Shown here: in pieces, positions 10,600 to 22,796 of the stretch
Layout: each line of letters starts with the position of its first letter
How positions within the stretch are numbered: the stretch's first letter is position 1
NCBI GenBank assembly: GCA_934047225.1
Contig: OW203985.1
Span: 4,171,501 to 4,235,500 of the forward strand
Source: Ypsolopha sequella
Taxonomy: Eukaryota; Arthropoda; Insecta; Lepidoptera; Ypsolophidae
Direction: 5' to 3'
Length of the DNA stretch: 64,000 bases
Notes under the pieces: generated by a model
The model's input: only the letters and a program-made list of their open reading frames with translations
The model's database searches: none
Told to the model about the DNA's origin: nothing
Made by a program: the position numbers and the translations under genes

Positions 10600-13590
10600 T
10601 AAAATTTATGCTCCTGACTAGCCGTTAGTGACAAAATTTGCATTGAATAATTAATTGTTATCAAGTTAAAAAAATAAAGGTCACCAGAATGTTTGACAAT
10701 ATTTAATTATTTATTTAAGACTAATCACGACCAGAAAGAAAGAAAATTTAAATTAACAAAGACTAAATTTTGGATTGATTCCAAATAAATAAACTAATAT
10801 TTGTGTTCCTTACCACAATTTATATTACGGTTGCCTAAAATAATTAACTACCTACCTATAGTTTGAAAAGGCAACCGACTTAAACAATAAATAAACAAAT
10901 GGAAAAAACAAGGTACAAAGTCCTTTTGAGATCTTTGTTCATAAACAAAGGAAATTTTTGAATCTACACGTTTGTTGTCATCAATATTAAGAAAAAAAAC
11001 TTTCTAGCTTACAATCGGTAGCGTAGGTTCTGACACTATAATATTTACTCTGTGAACCTTATAAAATATAAACTTTAATCACAACATTTCCGGTATTGTT
11101 TATGGTACCGAATTACACACAAGAAAATATATTTGATTATACCACAAATAGAAACAAAAAAAAAAAAACTTTTATTAAATTATTCTTTACATCTCATTAC
11201 AAAAAAAAACTCCAAACAGGAATCTGGCTTCCCGACTGCACGGTACGTTTGCCACGCAAAGAAAGTAAGTAAAAAAATACTTGAGAAAAAATTTCCATCA
11301 GTCGCAACAACCACGTGGCTCACTCACATCAATCACGGGAATCTTCGTCCCGTAGTAACCAACGGAACCTGTCGTTTCGTCTCGATCGGTCAATGAAGTC
11401 CACGAGGTTCAAGCATCAACGCACCATGAAAATACGCAAGAAGAACGAAAACAAATAACCCGTATCTGTCCAACAGGGCAGAGCCCACCCGACCTCCTTA
11501 CTTCCTTTTCTACAAAGGGCCAAACAAACGCCGACAAACACACACCAACTCAAAATGAAACCCAACGTGGCATGGCCGACATCACCGATATCTTGTGCCA
11601 AAACTGCACCAAAACCGTGCACCTCCCAGAAATCAGCGCGATTCCACTTCCTGAGTCTACGCCACACTTACTTCAAACCAGTTCTCACAACCCCACCGCC
11701 TAGACCTCAATGTCACTAGGACAAACCCAGTACATGATGCAATCAATATCCAAACGCCTCTAACCTAACGTTAATAGAAACCACTTTCCTTCGCTACGTA
11801 AGACAATTGACACAGGGTGACTAAACGAATATAAAAACATAAGACAAACGTAACATAAAAGTAATATGCTACGTTACAATACCGACAAAATAACATTTCA
11901 TCCATGAATAATAAGAACCTACATATAAAAAAACTACTTATAACTTTGTCAACCAAGGGAGAATTAGATTTTTTCGCAAGATTTTATTTCTTTATTAAAT
12001 AATTGTACCAGCGAGCGAAGTTCTCCGAGTCTACTTGAACAATCCGGCGTTTGTATATGTATATATGTTTGTCCGACTATAACTCAAACATTTGATCGGA
12101 ACATCATGAAATTTGGTAGGCGAATAAATGAGATCAAATTTTTTTTTTAATTAAAACTATAGTTAAATCAGTCAAGATCGAATTGCGAGTTTATAGTTGG
12201 GGGCGAACTACTAGTCATAGTTTTTACCTTTTCGATAGTCTAAAAGTTGAAATTAGATCCAAATTGATTCGCTAGGGAGAATGCCAAAAAACATATTGTT
12301 ATGAATTAAAATTATTAAAACTTATTAAATTCTTTTTAAATTGTAATCAATTATTTTGAACATTTTTGAACAATCAGAAATCATGAGTTTTCAATAAAAG
12401 AATGCTTGCGTGTGAAGCCTTTTCAGGATTCAAAATGTATTAGATGTTTGGATGGATATCATTTCACCTTCATTAATGGATATTAAACAAGCATCTCCGC
12501 AGAATTAATGGGGTTGACAGTAACTTAATATCTTCATCAAATAGCCCGATCGGTTCGAGGTGATATTACTGTTTGCTTTAATAGAGTAGTTTCCATTACT
12601 TTGGCATATTTGTTCTACTAGTTACGGATGTTCAATCAATGTGGAGATTGACTAAACCTACGTTGGTTAAAGTTTGTAGCTTTCTCTTCGTGGTAAAATA
12701 GCTGTGATTTAGAAGTAAGAAGTTACAGCTATTTTTTCGCAACGGCTTACAAATAATAATAACTTTTCGCAGTGTGCACTTTTCTTATTTTTGATAAATT
12801 GATTAAACTTTAACTCGTTTTACTCGTTAATAAATAAGTAACTAAATTGTACTAAAACCAAATACTTTACAGGTCATACTGAACAGCATTTTAACTGCTG
12901 CGAATTTTGTACAGGCAACAATTTGGTACAGGCAACAATTTTTTCATTTTCACTTTTTCTTTTAGAAAAGATGTTCAGTAAAATATGTGACTCAATGTTT
13001 ATTTACTTCATCAATACTGTTTATAGTGTCATGAATTACTAGTTAATCAAAACAGAAAATGATTAGTAATCAGTAATTACTAATTAATTAAATAAATAGA
13101 GTTTTAATGGTATTTTTAAACTATTTGTTATTATTTTTTTTTTTTTGTATTTTAATTTGTATTTGGCAAACAAACAGTTTAAAATTACATAAAAAACAAT
13201 ACGCAACGAAATTACACAAACTAGCAAAGTTTCCACACATAGATAAACAAATGTAAAACAAGCAGTACAGTTCTAAGATACAAGACAAATCTCAAATTAT
13301 CCCAAATGAAAAATAAAGCTTATAAAGAGCAAAATATATAATATATAATCATATCAAATTGAAAAGAAGAACAATATTGTCTATCCATAATATAGTTAAA
13401 GTTTCTAAAGGAGATTTGTGCAACATCTTTGTTTCAGTGCCCGTTTGACAACGACGGTAAACGCCGCGTCGTCCATTGGGTCGCAACAATACTAAACAGC
13501 ATGAAAATGTATGGCGTCGCTTCCGAGGCCTCTGCGACTGACACGTGCTACTGACGACAAGACACGCGTGCAGCTGTGACTGTCGTAGGC
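10600..13590. other. AT-rich interval without a recognisable gene
   Basis: Only short chance ORFs, homopolymer runs and fragments that resemble common lepidopteran repeats are seen. Around 12000-12250 the phrase CCAGCGAGCGAAGTTCTCCG followed by an imperfect palindromic stretch looks like an old interspersed repeat. At 12898-12945 there is a short tandem duplication (TACAGGCAACAATTT). 11160-11700 is somewhat GC-richer and without stops over short stretches on both strands, but no domain is recognised. Confidence 0.6.
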
Positions 13591-13591
13591 C

Positions 13592-13654
13592 GATCGTGAT
13601 CGTGCCTCGACCTGCTTAGTATGATACTAAGCAGGTCGAAACACGATCACGATC
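13592..13654. repeat. 63 bp near-perfect palindrome
   Basis: The 31 nt arms 13592-13622 and 13624-13654 are complementary except for two adjacent bases, with a single-base centre at 13623. The arm reads GATCGTGATCGTG then TCGACCTGCTTAGTAT. It is followed immediately by CACCATT tandem repeats (13655-13680) and then the hAT relic. It may be a terminal structure of a former element. Confidence 0.85.
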
Positions 13655-13673
13655 ACCATTCACCATTCACCAT

Positions 13674-14478
13674 CCCAGTCACCATTTGTGGCAGATTTCT
13701 GCCGTTTTGGCAGATTTCGCTCTTAAATTTTGTCTGTGGCAGATCATGCTGACGATTTACAAAAGAGGCAGATTTTGGCAGATTTAAAAGATTACAAGAA
13801 AATTCACATTACCTAATTTGAATTTTCAATGAATTCATCTTTTTTATAAGTGATTACACTGATTACGTTAGGTTTCATACATAATTAAATTACAAATGAA
13901 GTAGCACCACCAGCACAATTTCGAGTGTAGACAAATCTTGGGGAGCGATAGGAAAAATCAAGGACGCGAATGGGGCTACAAAATACCCAAATATTACAAA
14001 TTTTGCCAAAGCTTTATTATGTTTGCCCATGTCCAACGCTTGGTGCGAGAGAATATTCTCTCAGGTGAATTTAAATAAAATAATAATAATAAGGAATAGC
14101 TTCCTAAACCAACATGTTTCAGCTTTAATTATAACACAAGAGGGGATTAAGGAACATGGAGACTGTGTCTCCTTTAAACCAACTAAAAACATGATCAAAA
14201 AGATGCCTTCAAAATATATGCTAGGTACCTACACGGAAAAAGAAGACGAAAATTTGGAGGCAAATGTTGGCACGTAGAGTAAATGTTACGTTTAGGTACA
14301 ATTTATAAGAACATTGTTAAATAATTTTGTTGATTAAAGAAATTCCATTCGTGTGTATTTTTTTCCGTTTCCATGAAGACATATTTCTTGCATTTTTGGC
14401 GCCAAGTGAGGCAGGTTTTCACAGATTTTTTGCCCACTCTCTGGCAGATTCGACATTTATGAGATGGTCACGCTAGTA
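13674..14478 (+). mobile_element. Internally deleted hAT-like transposon (candidate limits)
   Basis: The left end CAGTCACCATTTGTGGCAGA and the inverted right end (CTAGCGTGACCATCTCATAA, then ATCTGCC) share G(T/G)(C/G)ACCAT and ATCTGCC, and both borders contain several GGCAGATTT-like repeats. The interior encodes the hAT dimerisation region only. An 8 bp target duplication, expected for hAT, was not found, so the limits are tentative. Confidence 0.45.
13900..14277 (+). pseudogene. hAT transposase C-terminal dimerisation domain relic
   Basis: The frame is open from 13900 to the stop at 14275-14277. It reads ATKYPNITNFAKALLCLPMS followed by NAWCERIFSQVNLNK. The pattern ...F.KALLCLP.SNA..ER.FSQVN..K..RN is the Dimer_Tnp_hAT signature at the C-terminus of hAT transposases. 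The catalytic core and BED finger are missing upstream, so this is a truncated relic about 125 codons long. The tail after the domain is low in recognisable features. It could only act as a truncated protein if expressed. Confidence 0.75.
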
Positions 14479-14859
14479 TCGTCGCGCACCGCGTGAAGAA
14501 AAGATGTCTGGCAGACAGAATGAATAACAATGTGTTTTCTTTGCAGAAGGATGAACATTTGATTAACTAGTTGTCCTTTTTTATAACCTTTGTTAAGCTG
14601 TCTAGAAAAATGAGTTCCAGCGGGATAAAGTGTGGGAACTAATAGTGCAAGATAATGGCAGCATGAACCATTTCTTAATGTTTGTAATAGATCAGCCAAT
14701 TGTAAGTGGCACAAAATCAGCACAATAGATCTTGATATCGGAAACAAGGTGTGTTGTCGATCGAACACGCGTGCGTTTATCGCTTCGCACTGCGCCGCAT
14801 CAGCCGTTGCGTCGCACGCATCTATCGCAACCTACGGAACCACCATAGTTGAACGCCTG

Positions 14860-15065
14860 CGAGGTCTGTGGTTCTCGAACCCGAACGCGATCACTTATTG
14901 GGAAGTTTCGGGTTTAAATCACGTAGGGTCACATTTGTGTTCGATCTGCGTCCCATATTTTGGGACGTAATAATCGTCGTTAAACGTTGGTTCACAGTTC
15001 TAACAGTTCATAGTCCATAAATTCCTAAAAGCACCCCTCAAGGATTGATGTCGTGACGACGTATA
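14860..15065 (+). mobile_element. SINE fragment (family with CGTGACGA 3' region)
   Basis: It contains GTGGTTCTCGAACCC (B-box-like), then TTGGGACGTAATAATCGTCG, CACAGTTC, and the 3' phrase AGCACCCCTCAAGGATTGATGTCGTGACGACG with local variants. The same order of blocks is found at 32046-32312, 33010-33185, and inverted at 46437-46505. Non-coding. Confidence 0.6.
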
Positions 15066-15744
15066 CATACTGTTTATATATTCCATGCCCTCGCAGCAAC
15101 TAGTGGGAAATTCGATTGAATTTCAAATTACCGAATCTGTCTCGTGGCCTTCAGTCTTGGTCAACATATTCCCATCTGTATCATGTTATGATCCATAAAT
15201 TGTGTTCCTCTTAAGCTATAGACTTGCGTTCGTGTTGACGGCATACATTTACCCAGTCTAAGACAAGCCAAGCGGGACTTGCTACAACTAATATGGACCT
15301 TAACCTAAAGGGTTAGTGTTGAAATTCATTTACGTCACTTGTACATTTAATTTTGTGGTTTTGTCGTGATGTATCTAGGACATTCTACGAGATATAGGCA
15401 CTGTGTAATGTTTGCCTTGAGTGGTTAGTAACATTGTGCTTCTGGCACTTCAAAATTATACATTAGGTGTTTTGTTCTACTTGTTATTATTTTAACGTCA
15501 AACGCCTCGTTTCGTTTGCTTTGTATGCTGATTGCTAGATATAATTACAATGTGCAAAAAAAGGGTGCTTTCAAAAACAGAGGCCCCAAGAATTACGCGT
15601 TTTCACTATAAAGAAACCCATGTTGTGTACATTTATATTTCCTTTAAAAATCAGAAATCCGTATCGTTATGGTTCCGTTTAATTTAAACTGCACAAATTT
15701 TTTATATTTAAAAAGCGGGAATTAAATCAGCTTTGATTTAATAT

Positions 15745-16140
15745 ATAATAATAATAATAATAAATCCCACACGATGAGAACCTCGTGAAAGCCGAAACCG
15801 AGAAGAGGAGGAAGTATCTCGACCTGGCTCACGAGGTTACCGACATGTGGGGCGTGGCATCCACCGAAATAATCCCAGTTGTTTTATCCGCGAACGGGTT
15901 AATACCAACCAGCCTCGAAACTAAACTGAGACGGTTGGGATTCCGTGGCAGTTAGCTTCCAGCGCGGATGCAGAAGGCGGTTCTGCTCGATACTGCTCGC
16001 ATCGTTCGCCGGTTTCTTTCCCTGGGACTCTGAACCTTGGTCGACTGTGCTTCTGCCGAGGGATGTACCGTCTCTCTCTCTTTTGGCCAAGAGGGAGAGA
16101 CGAGATCAAAAATTCTCGAAATAATAATAAAAAAAAAAAA
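15745..16140 (+). mobile_element. 5'-truncated Dong/R4-like LINE in a TAA repeat, copy 1
   Basis: It begins directly at (AAT)n (15747-15763) and ends at AATAATAATAA plus an A-run (16122-16140). The coding end is followed by a roughly 165 bp 3' UTR. Dong-type LINEs of Lepidoptera are known to insert in TAA repeats and carry a C-terminal restriction-like endonuclease, which fits the protein fragment here. Confidence 0.65.
15767..15955 (+). pseudogene. C-terminus of LINE restriction-like endonuclease ORF
   Basis: The open frame from CCA CAC GAT to TAG at 15953-15955 encodes about 62 residues: HDENLVKAETEKRRKYLDLA followed by HEVTDMWGV and EIIPVVLSANGLIPTSLE. The pattern ...EK..KY.DLA.E...MW....IIPVV.S..G.IP..L is the C-terminal part of the endonuclease region in RLE-type LINEs. 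The N-terminal catalytic half and the reverse transcriptase are lost by 5' truncation. Confidence 0.7.
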
Positions 16141-16330
16141 TCTATTGACTAGTTTAAAAACTTTGGATATCCCAACTCATACAATTTATCTTCTGCAAAA
16201 AGCTGTAATTCCGAACAACTGTCCTAGTCTAACTGATCCCAGAATTCATGTTAACTACTCTGCACTTGGCCTCGGTCCGTGCCACTTTTACCTCTTAAAA
16301 AATAGAGAGAATAAAATAATAATAAGCGTC
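16141..16330 (+). mobile_element. 5'-truncated Dong/R4-like LINE, copy 2
   Basis: It reads in frame TSLKTLDIPTHTIYLLQKAV, nearly the same as the end of the ORF in the minus-strand copy at 25424 (TSLNTLDIPTHTIYLLQKAV). The shared 3' UTR phrase GCACTTGGCCTCGGTCCGTG is followed by CCACTTTTACCTC. It ends in AATAATAATAA. It sits head-to-tail with copy 1, so two insertions used the same TAA tract. Confidence 0.75.
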
Positions 16331-16334
16331 TCAT

Positions 16335-16760
16335 AATCCAACCCTACGTCCGAGTTGAACATCAGGCCACGTGAGGTGCGGGCAACGTGTACAAAACTTA
16401 CACAGCGAACAGGGCAATGGCATAACGCAGGGCAGCTTGAGGCAAGCTGTTGGGTAGTAGCGACCTCACGGACCCAAACGTGCTCCCGGGGGAAGGCCCT
16501 GTACCTCATATTCGGCTTGTCTTTGTTGGCCGACTGGAGTTAACAATGAGGACAGATCCCCCACCTCTGGCTTGCCGTGGGAGACCGGTCAGAGTAGAGT
16601 AGCAAGAACTATATGCTCGAAGGGTGGATGTGAAACGTAAGTGGCTATTGGGCACGTGATGCTGGACTGGATCCTCAGGGAGCAAGTGATCGTCGTTTAA
16701 ACTCCAGTGACACCTCTCCACCCTTTAGCCGCTCAGCAAATGTTGTCCCCTTGTCTCTCC
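16335..16760 (+). repeat. GC-rich dispersed repeat, probably a LINE UTR, copy 1
   Basis: It shares ordered motifs with 42670-43060: ACCGG.CAGAGT.GAG..GC.AGA, ATGCTC, GATGTG.AAACGT, ACACCTCTC or TCACCTCTC, and CCTTAGCCGCT-like TTTAGCCGCT. Several short ORFs overlap it on both strands but none shows a domain. Source element not identified. Confidence 0.5.
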
Positions 16761-17885
16761 GTGCGAGTGACCGTTTGGGGGGCCCAATTAATTGAGTTAT
16801 ACAATACCCTAGAATTGATCTACAAAAGGCATGTAAACAAGTGTAACTACTTTACGGTTACCTACATGTCTTACTTGTTTAAAAATTCAAATGAGTTTTC
16901 TGACGTTTATATCAGTGAGAATCAAACTGTGAGTGACGCCCGCTTTCCTTTGTGCGGTTCCATACGTGGCCATTTTGTTTGGGACATTGTACTTATATGT
17001 AGTTTAAAGGTTTGTTGAAGAACTATATTCCTTTACCTATACGTTGAACTTTCTACGTTCTTTCGTGATAACTATACACAAATTTCATAGTAAAAATCTT
17101 TCACCTCAACATAAATGGGCGTTTATTTAAACGCTCGACAACCGCTCGCAAGTCGGCGGTTTCCTGCCAGCCTACACCAGCTTGGATCTACTAAGGTAAG
17201 CTTCAGACAGACTTGACGACTAATTGAACCTTTTTATTATTTTTTTTATTTACACAAAGTTAACTACCTATAGTTTGGTAGAGAGCTGTTTTGTCCTTAG
17301 CAAACTGTTTTACTACTTTATTAGTAGGTATTTAGGTATAAATTCAAATTACTCTATTACTTTCAGGGACACAAAACGCGACACAACAGAATTATGAAAT
17401 CACGGTGGTCTATTTCCCTGAAAGAGTTAATCAGTCTTCTAGATCTCATGATTGCGAATTTAAAAGTTTGTGGTGGACAGACCAACAAATGATTTTTTTT
17501 CTTTATTAAATGTTCTTCTATTACTGGTGAATACAGAACATTAAATTTATTTTTATCTTTTCTCCACTATTAAATTCAACATCAAAGATAAGCACCCAAC
17601 AAATTTCTAACAATCTACAAAATTTGTTATCAATAAATATAGAAGCACAAAGTGTCCAGAGAACTGAATAAATTGCGAAAGTTTTTCAAACGGTATCGAA
17701 ATTTCTCTCACAAAAGTAAATTAGATTTCGATTTAGTTTAACAAAGATGACGGATAAGAGCACTTTTGATATGAGAACGAAGAATATTCTCAGTGAAAAA
17801 AAAACGGGAATAGACCAGAGAATGAAAAAAACATAGAAGACACGTATTACTAATTACTTGCTTTGACTGTCACTTTGTTGACACG
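16760..17885. other. Interval without a recognisable gene
   Basis: AT-rich non-coding sequence with only short chance ORFs. A CG-rich patch at 17125-17200 (GCTCGACAACCGCTCGCAAG) is local. No splice-bounded coding exon could be supported. Confidence 0.5.
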
Positions 17886-17889
17886 TTGT

Positions 17890-18336
17890 CAAGTTGAATG
17901 TGGTTAGGGGTAAATTATCTGGGTGTCCTAATAAGTATGGGTTTCTTAATATTAATATAATAAAAAAAATGTATATAACAACAATTCCAAATAAAAAAAA
18001 ATTTAAAAGAATGTCATCATAATTTATTTTAACTCCAAAAGTGTTATTTAATCCGGTTTGGTTTTAAAATAATAAATTAATTATAGTAATTATTGTAATA
18101 ACAAAAGGAAGAAGAACATTAAAGACGTAAAATCGGGTAAATGTAGTGTAAATTCAACTGCAACTCCTCCTCAAGTTCAAATTACTTTTTCTAATACCTC
18201 CTAGTTATTACTGTAGTTTACTTCTGTTGTTTTTCCCTAAATAAATAAAAACTAATATTGTTCCTGAATATGGGATTGCTGAAAGCAAGTTTTTAATTAC
18301 TGTAACTCGTCAAAATTATATATGACCTCGGTTCCT
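17890..18336 (-). pseudogene. cob: Nuclear copy of mitochondrial cytochrome b (NUMT)
   Basis: Read on the minus strand, the segment follows insect cytochrome b in order. A decayed GQMSFWGATV region is followed by VTVIKNLLSAIPYSGTILV (cf. the ITNLLSAIPYLGT region), a WGG.AV block, LPFVITIITIINLLFL, HQTG..NN.FGVKINYDDI, NPYLLGHPDN, and a remnant of the following IHIQ region. Multiple frameshifts, a roughly 60 nt insertion after the TILV block and a roughly 26 nt deletion after PDN break the reading frame. It has no function as a gene. Its AT bias and TGA-for-Trp usage fit a mitochondrial origin. It lies about 290 bp from the giant palindrome. No neighbouring mitochondrial gene is seen on either side, so it is a short isolated insertion. 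Confidence 0.87.
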
Positions 18337-19807
18337 ACTTTCCCCCGATTTAAATTTTTCAGAGACCTTGATTTTTTTTTTTTTGCTGTTGTCCGGTAGG
18401 TGGACAACACATCCCGAGGATGCCTCGTTTAGAGGCGAATCACGTATTGATAAGTTTTCTTGCTTGTTATTTAAGATTACTTGATTTTATGTTCGTACTG
18501 CTGACTTTGCTTGTGCATGTTTTATGCGGGAGTGCGGGCGGTGCTTGAGTCTGCATTTTGAATAGCATAGTAAGAGTGTTTAGCGGAATATTGCAAATTA
18601 TGAATATATCCACAAATTAGTAATTGATTAAGAGTATGACATAGCCAAAACAAAAACCAGTTCCGGGCGTGGCTTATTCTATTTTACGATAGCGCGCGGG
18701 GGGAAATTCGTCCCGGTCTCTAAGCTCGCGTCACCATAGCAAAAATACGAATAGAGTGGACGAGGCAGGGTCAAAAGTAATACGTATTTTATTTTATCTA
18801 ATTTATTAGTGTATTTCGATTATCGTCACACGGTATTGATCCTACTTGCTATCACGTCGGGACGTAAATTTATTATGGTCGGCTAAAAGTGGTTTTTTGA
18901 GTGTTTGATTTATCAGTTGACCCTCGGAACATTTCAGATACTCCTTTAGAGATACATAATAATATTGTGACGGTTAATTGTCACCATTACCCATTCTTTA
19001 AATATTTTTCGCCCGTTGAGCTGGTTTTACACTTGCGGGAAAATAAATTGGACCAAAAATTTCTTTACAAAAAATTTTTACTAAAGTTGTTATTACAAAA
19101 AGTGGAAACTAACAAATATTCTCACAAGGAATGCACCACGTCACTATCTATCTCACTGTAGCCTATATCAATTATGCCTCTCTCATTCAACCACGTTTAA
19201 CTGCGTTACTATCTCATTCCAACTCATTTTAAATAGCGTCACTATTTATCTCACTCTAACGCGTGTTAAATGGCATTTCTAATGAACGTCAAATATTTTT
19301 ACTGCCCGCCACTCTTTCATTCTAAATTATAATTATTTAAAAAAATACGCAGCTCCTTTGGTAGTAAAATAGCAATAACTTTTTTTTCAAAAGTAATACA
19401 CAGAAATTGCCAGATCATTTGAAAAACAATATTTGATGAGCCGTTATTTAAGACAATTTGCAAAACTAACATAGGACATTTTTTTTCAGGGTGTGGTATC
19501 GAACTAACCTAATTACAAAAAAGTGCTCATAAATTGGGTTTTTATTTTTCTTCCTGATGTAACAGCATTTCAAGGTTTATTTTTGACTTTATCAATAGCA
19601 TGACTATTCAGAGTTGCGCAACAAAAATTTTATTCTGAGAATTTAGAACTGGTTAGCTTTGACTCTCAAAAATCTATTCGAATTTATAAAAGTACCATCA
19701 ACTCGAAGACTATCTACTTTTTGCTGAGGTCATAATTTGATATTCTGGTCAGTCATGAGCTTGCCTACCAGCCTTCCAAGGGAAAGCGTTGACTTTTGCG
19801 ACACCTG

Positions 19808-20300
19808 TTTACCCTTGGGATAAATCGCAAAGTGTTTAAAATATAGAAATTTATTTGTATCATAGTTGGAAATGTTCAGGTCCCTTTACGCAAAATGAAA
19901 AACCAAAACTCTTTTAGGATTAATTTGTTGTCCCTATGTTTGTCTGTTTGTCCGTTTGTCTAGGCAATTTTTCTGGGTAAAATCAATAAATGCTAATATT
20001 TACAGCCCTGTAAAGTATACATATTATAACGTTTTTATGGCCTTTTGTTTAACTTTTTCATACAAATTTTCTCCTTATGAAAATATAGAGATCAACACTT
20101 CACATAATATTTTGCATTTGAAAGAAAGCACAGAAAGGAACTGTAGAACAAATAATGTAAAAAAAATAAAACCATATCTTTCTATTCTAAAGGGATTAAT
20201 AATTTACTGTTTGTTCAATGTGGCGATAGCTTTGTTTATTTTTTTTTCTTTGTTACAAAGATAACAAATATTTTCATACAAGGTTTTCCTTAAGGGCTAT
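19808..20300 (+). repeat. Palindrome internal block, copy 1 of 4
   Basis: It starts at CTTGGGATAAATCGC and runs through ACGCAAAATGAAAA, TTAATTTGTTGTCCCT, GTCTGTTTGTCCGTTTGTCT, ACAGAAAGGAACTGTAGAAC and GGCGATAGCTTTGTTTAT to the AAGGTTTTCCTTAAG region. The other copies are 21005-21600 (-), 23575-24150 (+) and 24865-25290 (-). Confidence 0.8.
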
Positions 20301-20344
20301 TTCTCCGAATTTGTAACAAAATATTAAGAAATAATTATAACGGT

Positions 20345-20600
20345 AAAGTACAACTTTTAGCTCAGACAATTTATTGTTAAAAGTTTGCTATATGCATAAA
20401 CATATTTTAATGATATTATGGTATCTTCAAAATAATTGGGTTTTCCATAAGCATGATATCAGATTATTTAAGAAATTTACGGCTGGTATCACAACGACGG
20501 ATAAGCCAATTATTTTATTACTATTGTAATATAATTCAAAATATGTTAATGCATACAGCAGACTTTTAACTATAAGTTTTTTTAACTAAAAGTTGTATTT
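20345..20600. repeat. Third-level palindrome within the left arm
   Basis: TACAACTTTTAG.TnAnA.A followed by GTTAAAAGT(T/C)TGCT(A/G)TATGCAT and AACATATTTTAAT at the left is the complement of the sequence at the right end, with the centre near 20475. The counterpart in the right arm is 24555-24800. Confidence 0.75.
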
Positions 20601-21004
20601 GTACTTATTGAAATTGTATTTCTCATCAAGAAGTGCAAGATGACAAGATATTCAAAATAAGTTAATTGAATTTGTGAAATGGTTTCAGGTCAAAACAGTT
20701 TTCCATGAAACGGTAATTGTTTATACTTAGCAAAGTGTGTAAACTTAGTCATCTTAACATGAACGACGCCTGTATTTCTCTCTTTTTTATTTCCAGTATA
20801 GATAAAAATATACAAACTTGTTAAACTTTGCGTAAAAACGAGGCAATATTGACGATATCCTGACAGCTATTATGATGGTGTTTTATCAAATTTTGCTTTT
20901 TGGGCTGAATGGAGACGTAGTTAGATGTCACTAGAATATACTCATGAAAAAAGATATGAAGAAAATAAGCTGTAGACTTCACATTCGGTTTATACCTATT
21001 GTAT

Positions 21005-21600
21005 GAATTTTAAGAAAAATACAGGGGTAAAGGGACCTCTTAAGGAAAACCTTGTATTAAACTATTTGTTACCTTAGTAAAAAATAATTAAAGGAAAAAA
21101 ATAAACAAAGCTATCGCCACATTGAACAGTAGATAATTAATCCCTTTAGAATAGAACAACATGGTTTTCATATTTTTTACATTATTTGTTTAACAATTCC
21201 TTTCTGTGTTGACTTTTAAATGCAAAATATTATCTCAAGTGTTCATCCCTACATTTTCATAGTGAGAAAATTTGTATGAAAAACGTAAAAACCTAAAACG
21301 TAATATAAATAAAAACGTCAAAAGTATGTTTTTACAGCTCTATAGAGGGCCGTTTATATTGGTATTTATTAATTTTACCCAGAAAAAATTGTCTAGACAA
21401 ACGGACAGACAGACAAACATAGGGATAACAAATTAATCCTAAAAGAGTTTCATTGTTTTCATTTTGCGTAACAGAACCTGAACATGTACCGACAGGATTA
21501 TCTACGATCTAATAATTTTGCCATGCACTGTAAATATTTCAAAATAAATTTCTATATTTTAAATGCTTGGCGATTTATCCCAAGTAAGTGTACCTACAAT
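21005..21600 (-). repeat. Palindrome internal block, copy 2 of 4
   Basis: Inverted copy inside the same (left) arm, so the left arm is itself a palindrome centred near 20.5-20.6 kb. It ends with GCGATTTATCCCAAG. Confidence 0.8.
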
Positions 21601-22415
21601 ATAATTTGCAAAAAACTTCACTTATTGGACCTGAAATGGTGAGCCAATACTAGAGGGTATTTTCACGAAAAGGTCATTGACCTTTGTTACAGATCTCAGT
21701 AAGTATAAGTAAATTAATTTGGGTTTCAATAACGATCACAAAATTATTCTTTTATATAGAATATAGTAACATATATTATTTTCCCGCATAAAAGTATGAA
21801 TTCATTCCAAATTCATTCAGTTTTGTTGTTATGACTATGGCACGATGTAGCTAAATCACTCATACGCATATTTTGTTGAGTTTTTAACGGCAGGAATATG
21901 ATGCTCCTCGAAATATTACTTTATAAAATTAATTTCAATGTGTTTTGAAGTAGTTTTGGGAGATATTTATAGCTTGCAAAAAAGGGCACAGGTTCCACGT
22001 CTTACGGGCGCCAACGCTAGGCGTAGACTGACAATATCTTGCTGCCGCTGACTGCATCAGTGGATTTACGTATTTTTGGAAAAAGGGGGTGCTTTTTTTG
22101 ACCCGAATAACGTGGTATTTGGAAAATGAATAGATATCATTCACACTAATTTTATAAAAAAAAAAACAACAAAATCGCGAACGCGATACCTGAAACAAAA
22201 TCGATAAGAAGTGTGCAATAGAGGGTTACAAAAAAATTCATTGACAATACAAATATGAATCGATTAACGTGGTTTGTGGAAAATGAATACCTTAAAGTTC
22301 AACAAAAAACATGTATTTTTTTTATGGCTATACGTAACCTAATTATTGCAACAAAATCATCCGAAAGCTGACATTTTATTTCTGTTTGTATTTTCTTTCC
22401 CCTTAATTTATATCA

Positions 22416-22796
22416 CAGATTTCAAATGATATTCAAAATCAGATGTCAAATTTGAAAAAGAGGTCAATTAGCAGTTTTCTACTCGACCTTATCAATTAGT
22501 TGCAACAGGATATAAATGTCATAATTTCACTGGTTTAATTAACACTTTTTTACTCATCTGTACCTCCTCTCCCCACAAATCGTCTTCGTCCCGGTTCTTA
22601 ATTAAGTTGTATTGCTATAGTAATAGGGTTTCTTTTGGCACTCTTCGGGTAAGGAACCGTAATAAATAAGAGTTCAGTTAATTAAGTACATAAGTAAAAT
22701 TTATTGCTTTATTCCTTTTAAGTAACCGACAAAACAATCAACACGTTTCTTTTCCCGCGTCTTTCAGAAAAGATAATTCCAGGTGAGCCAATAGCA
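22416..22796. other. Unpaired central spacer of the giant palindrome
   Basis: Sequence between the arms; no ORF of note. It contains two TTAATTAAGT-like sites (around 22600 and 22680) and CTCTTCGGGTAAGGAACCGT. If the palindrome is a transposon this is the part unique to one orientation. Confidence 0.6.

Larger units (their letters stand above)
18628..22415 (+). repeat. Left arm of the giant palindrome
   Basis: About 3.8 kb that pairs with 22797-27200. Anchor pairs are 18628 with 27200; the TTTGATTTATCAGTTGA block at 18904 with its complement near 26920; the AAACAGGTGTC complement at 19785-19800 with 25995-26010; 20345-20600 with 24555-24800; and the GACATTTTATTTCTGTTTGT block at 22370 with 22820-22840. 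Divergence is mostly point changes and small indels. Confidence 0.85.

Noticed and set aside
13674..14478. 8 bp hAT target-site duplication
   Set aside because: Flanking octamers on the two sides do not match, so the limits of the hAT segment remain tentative.
18901..19161. 86-codon ORF at the start of the palindrome's left arm
   Set aside because: The mirror sequence near 26.7-26.9 kb has lost the frame and no domain is seen; treated as chance.
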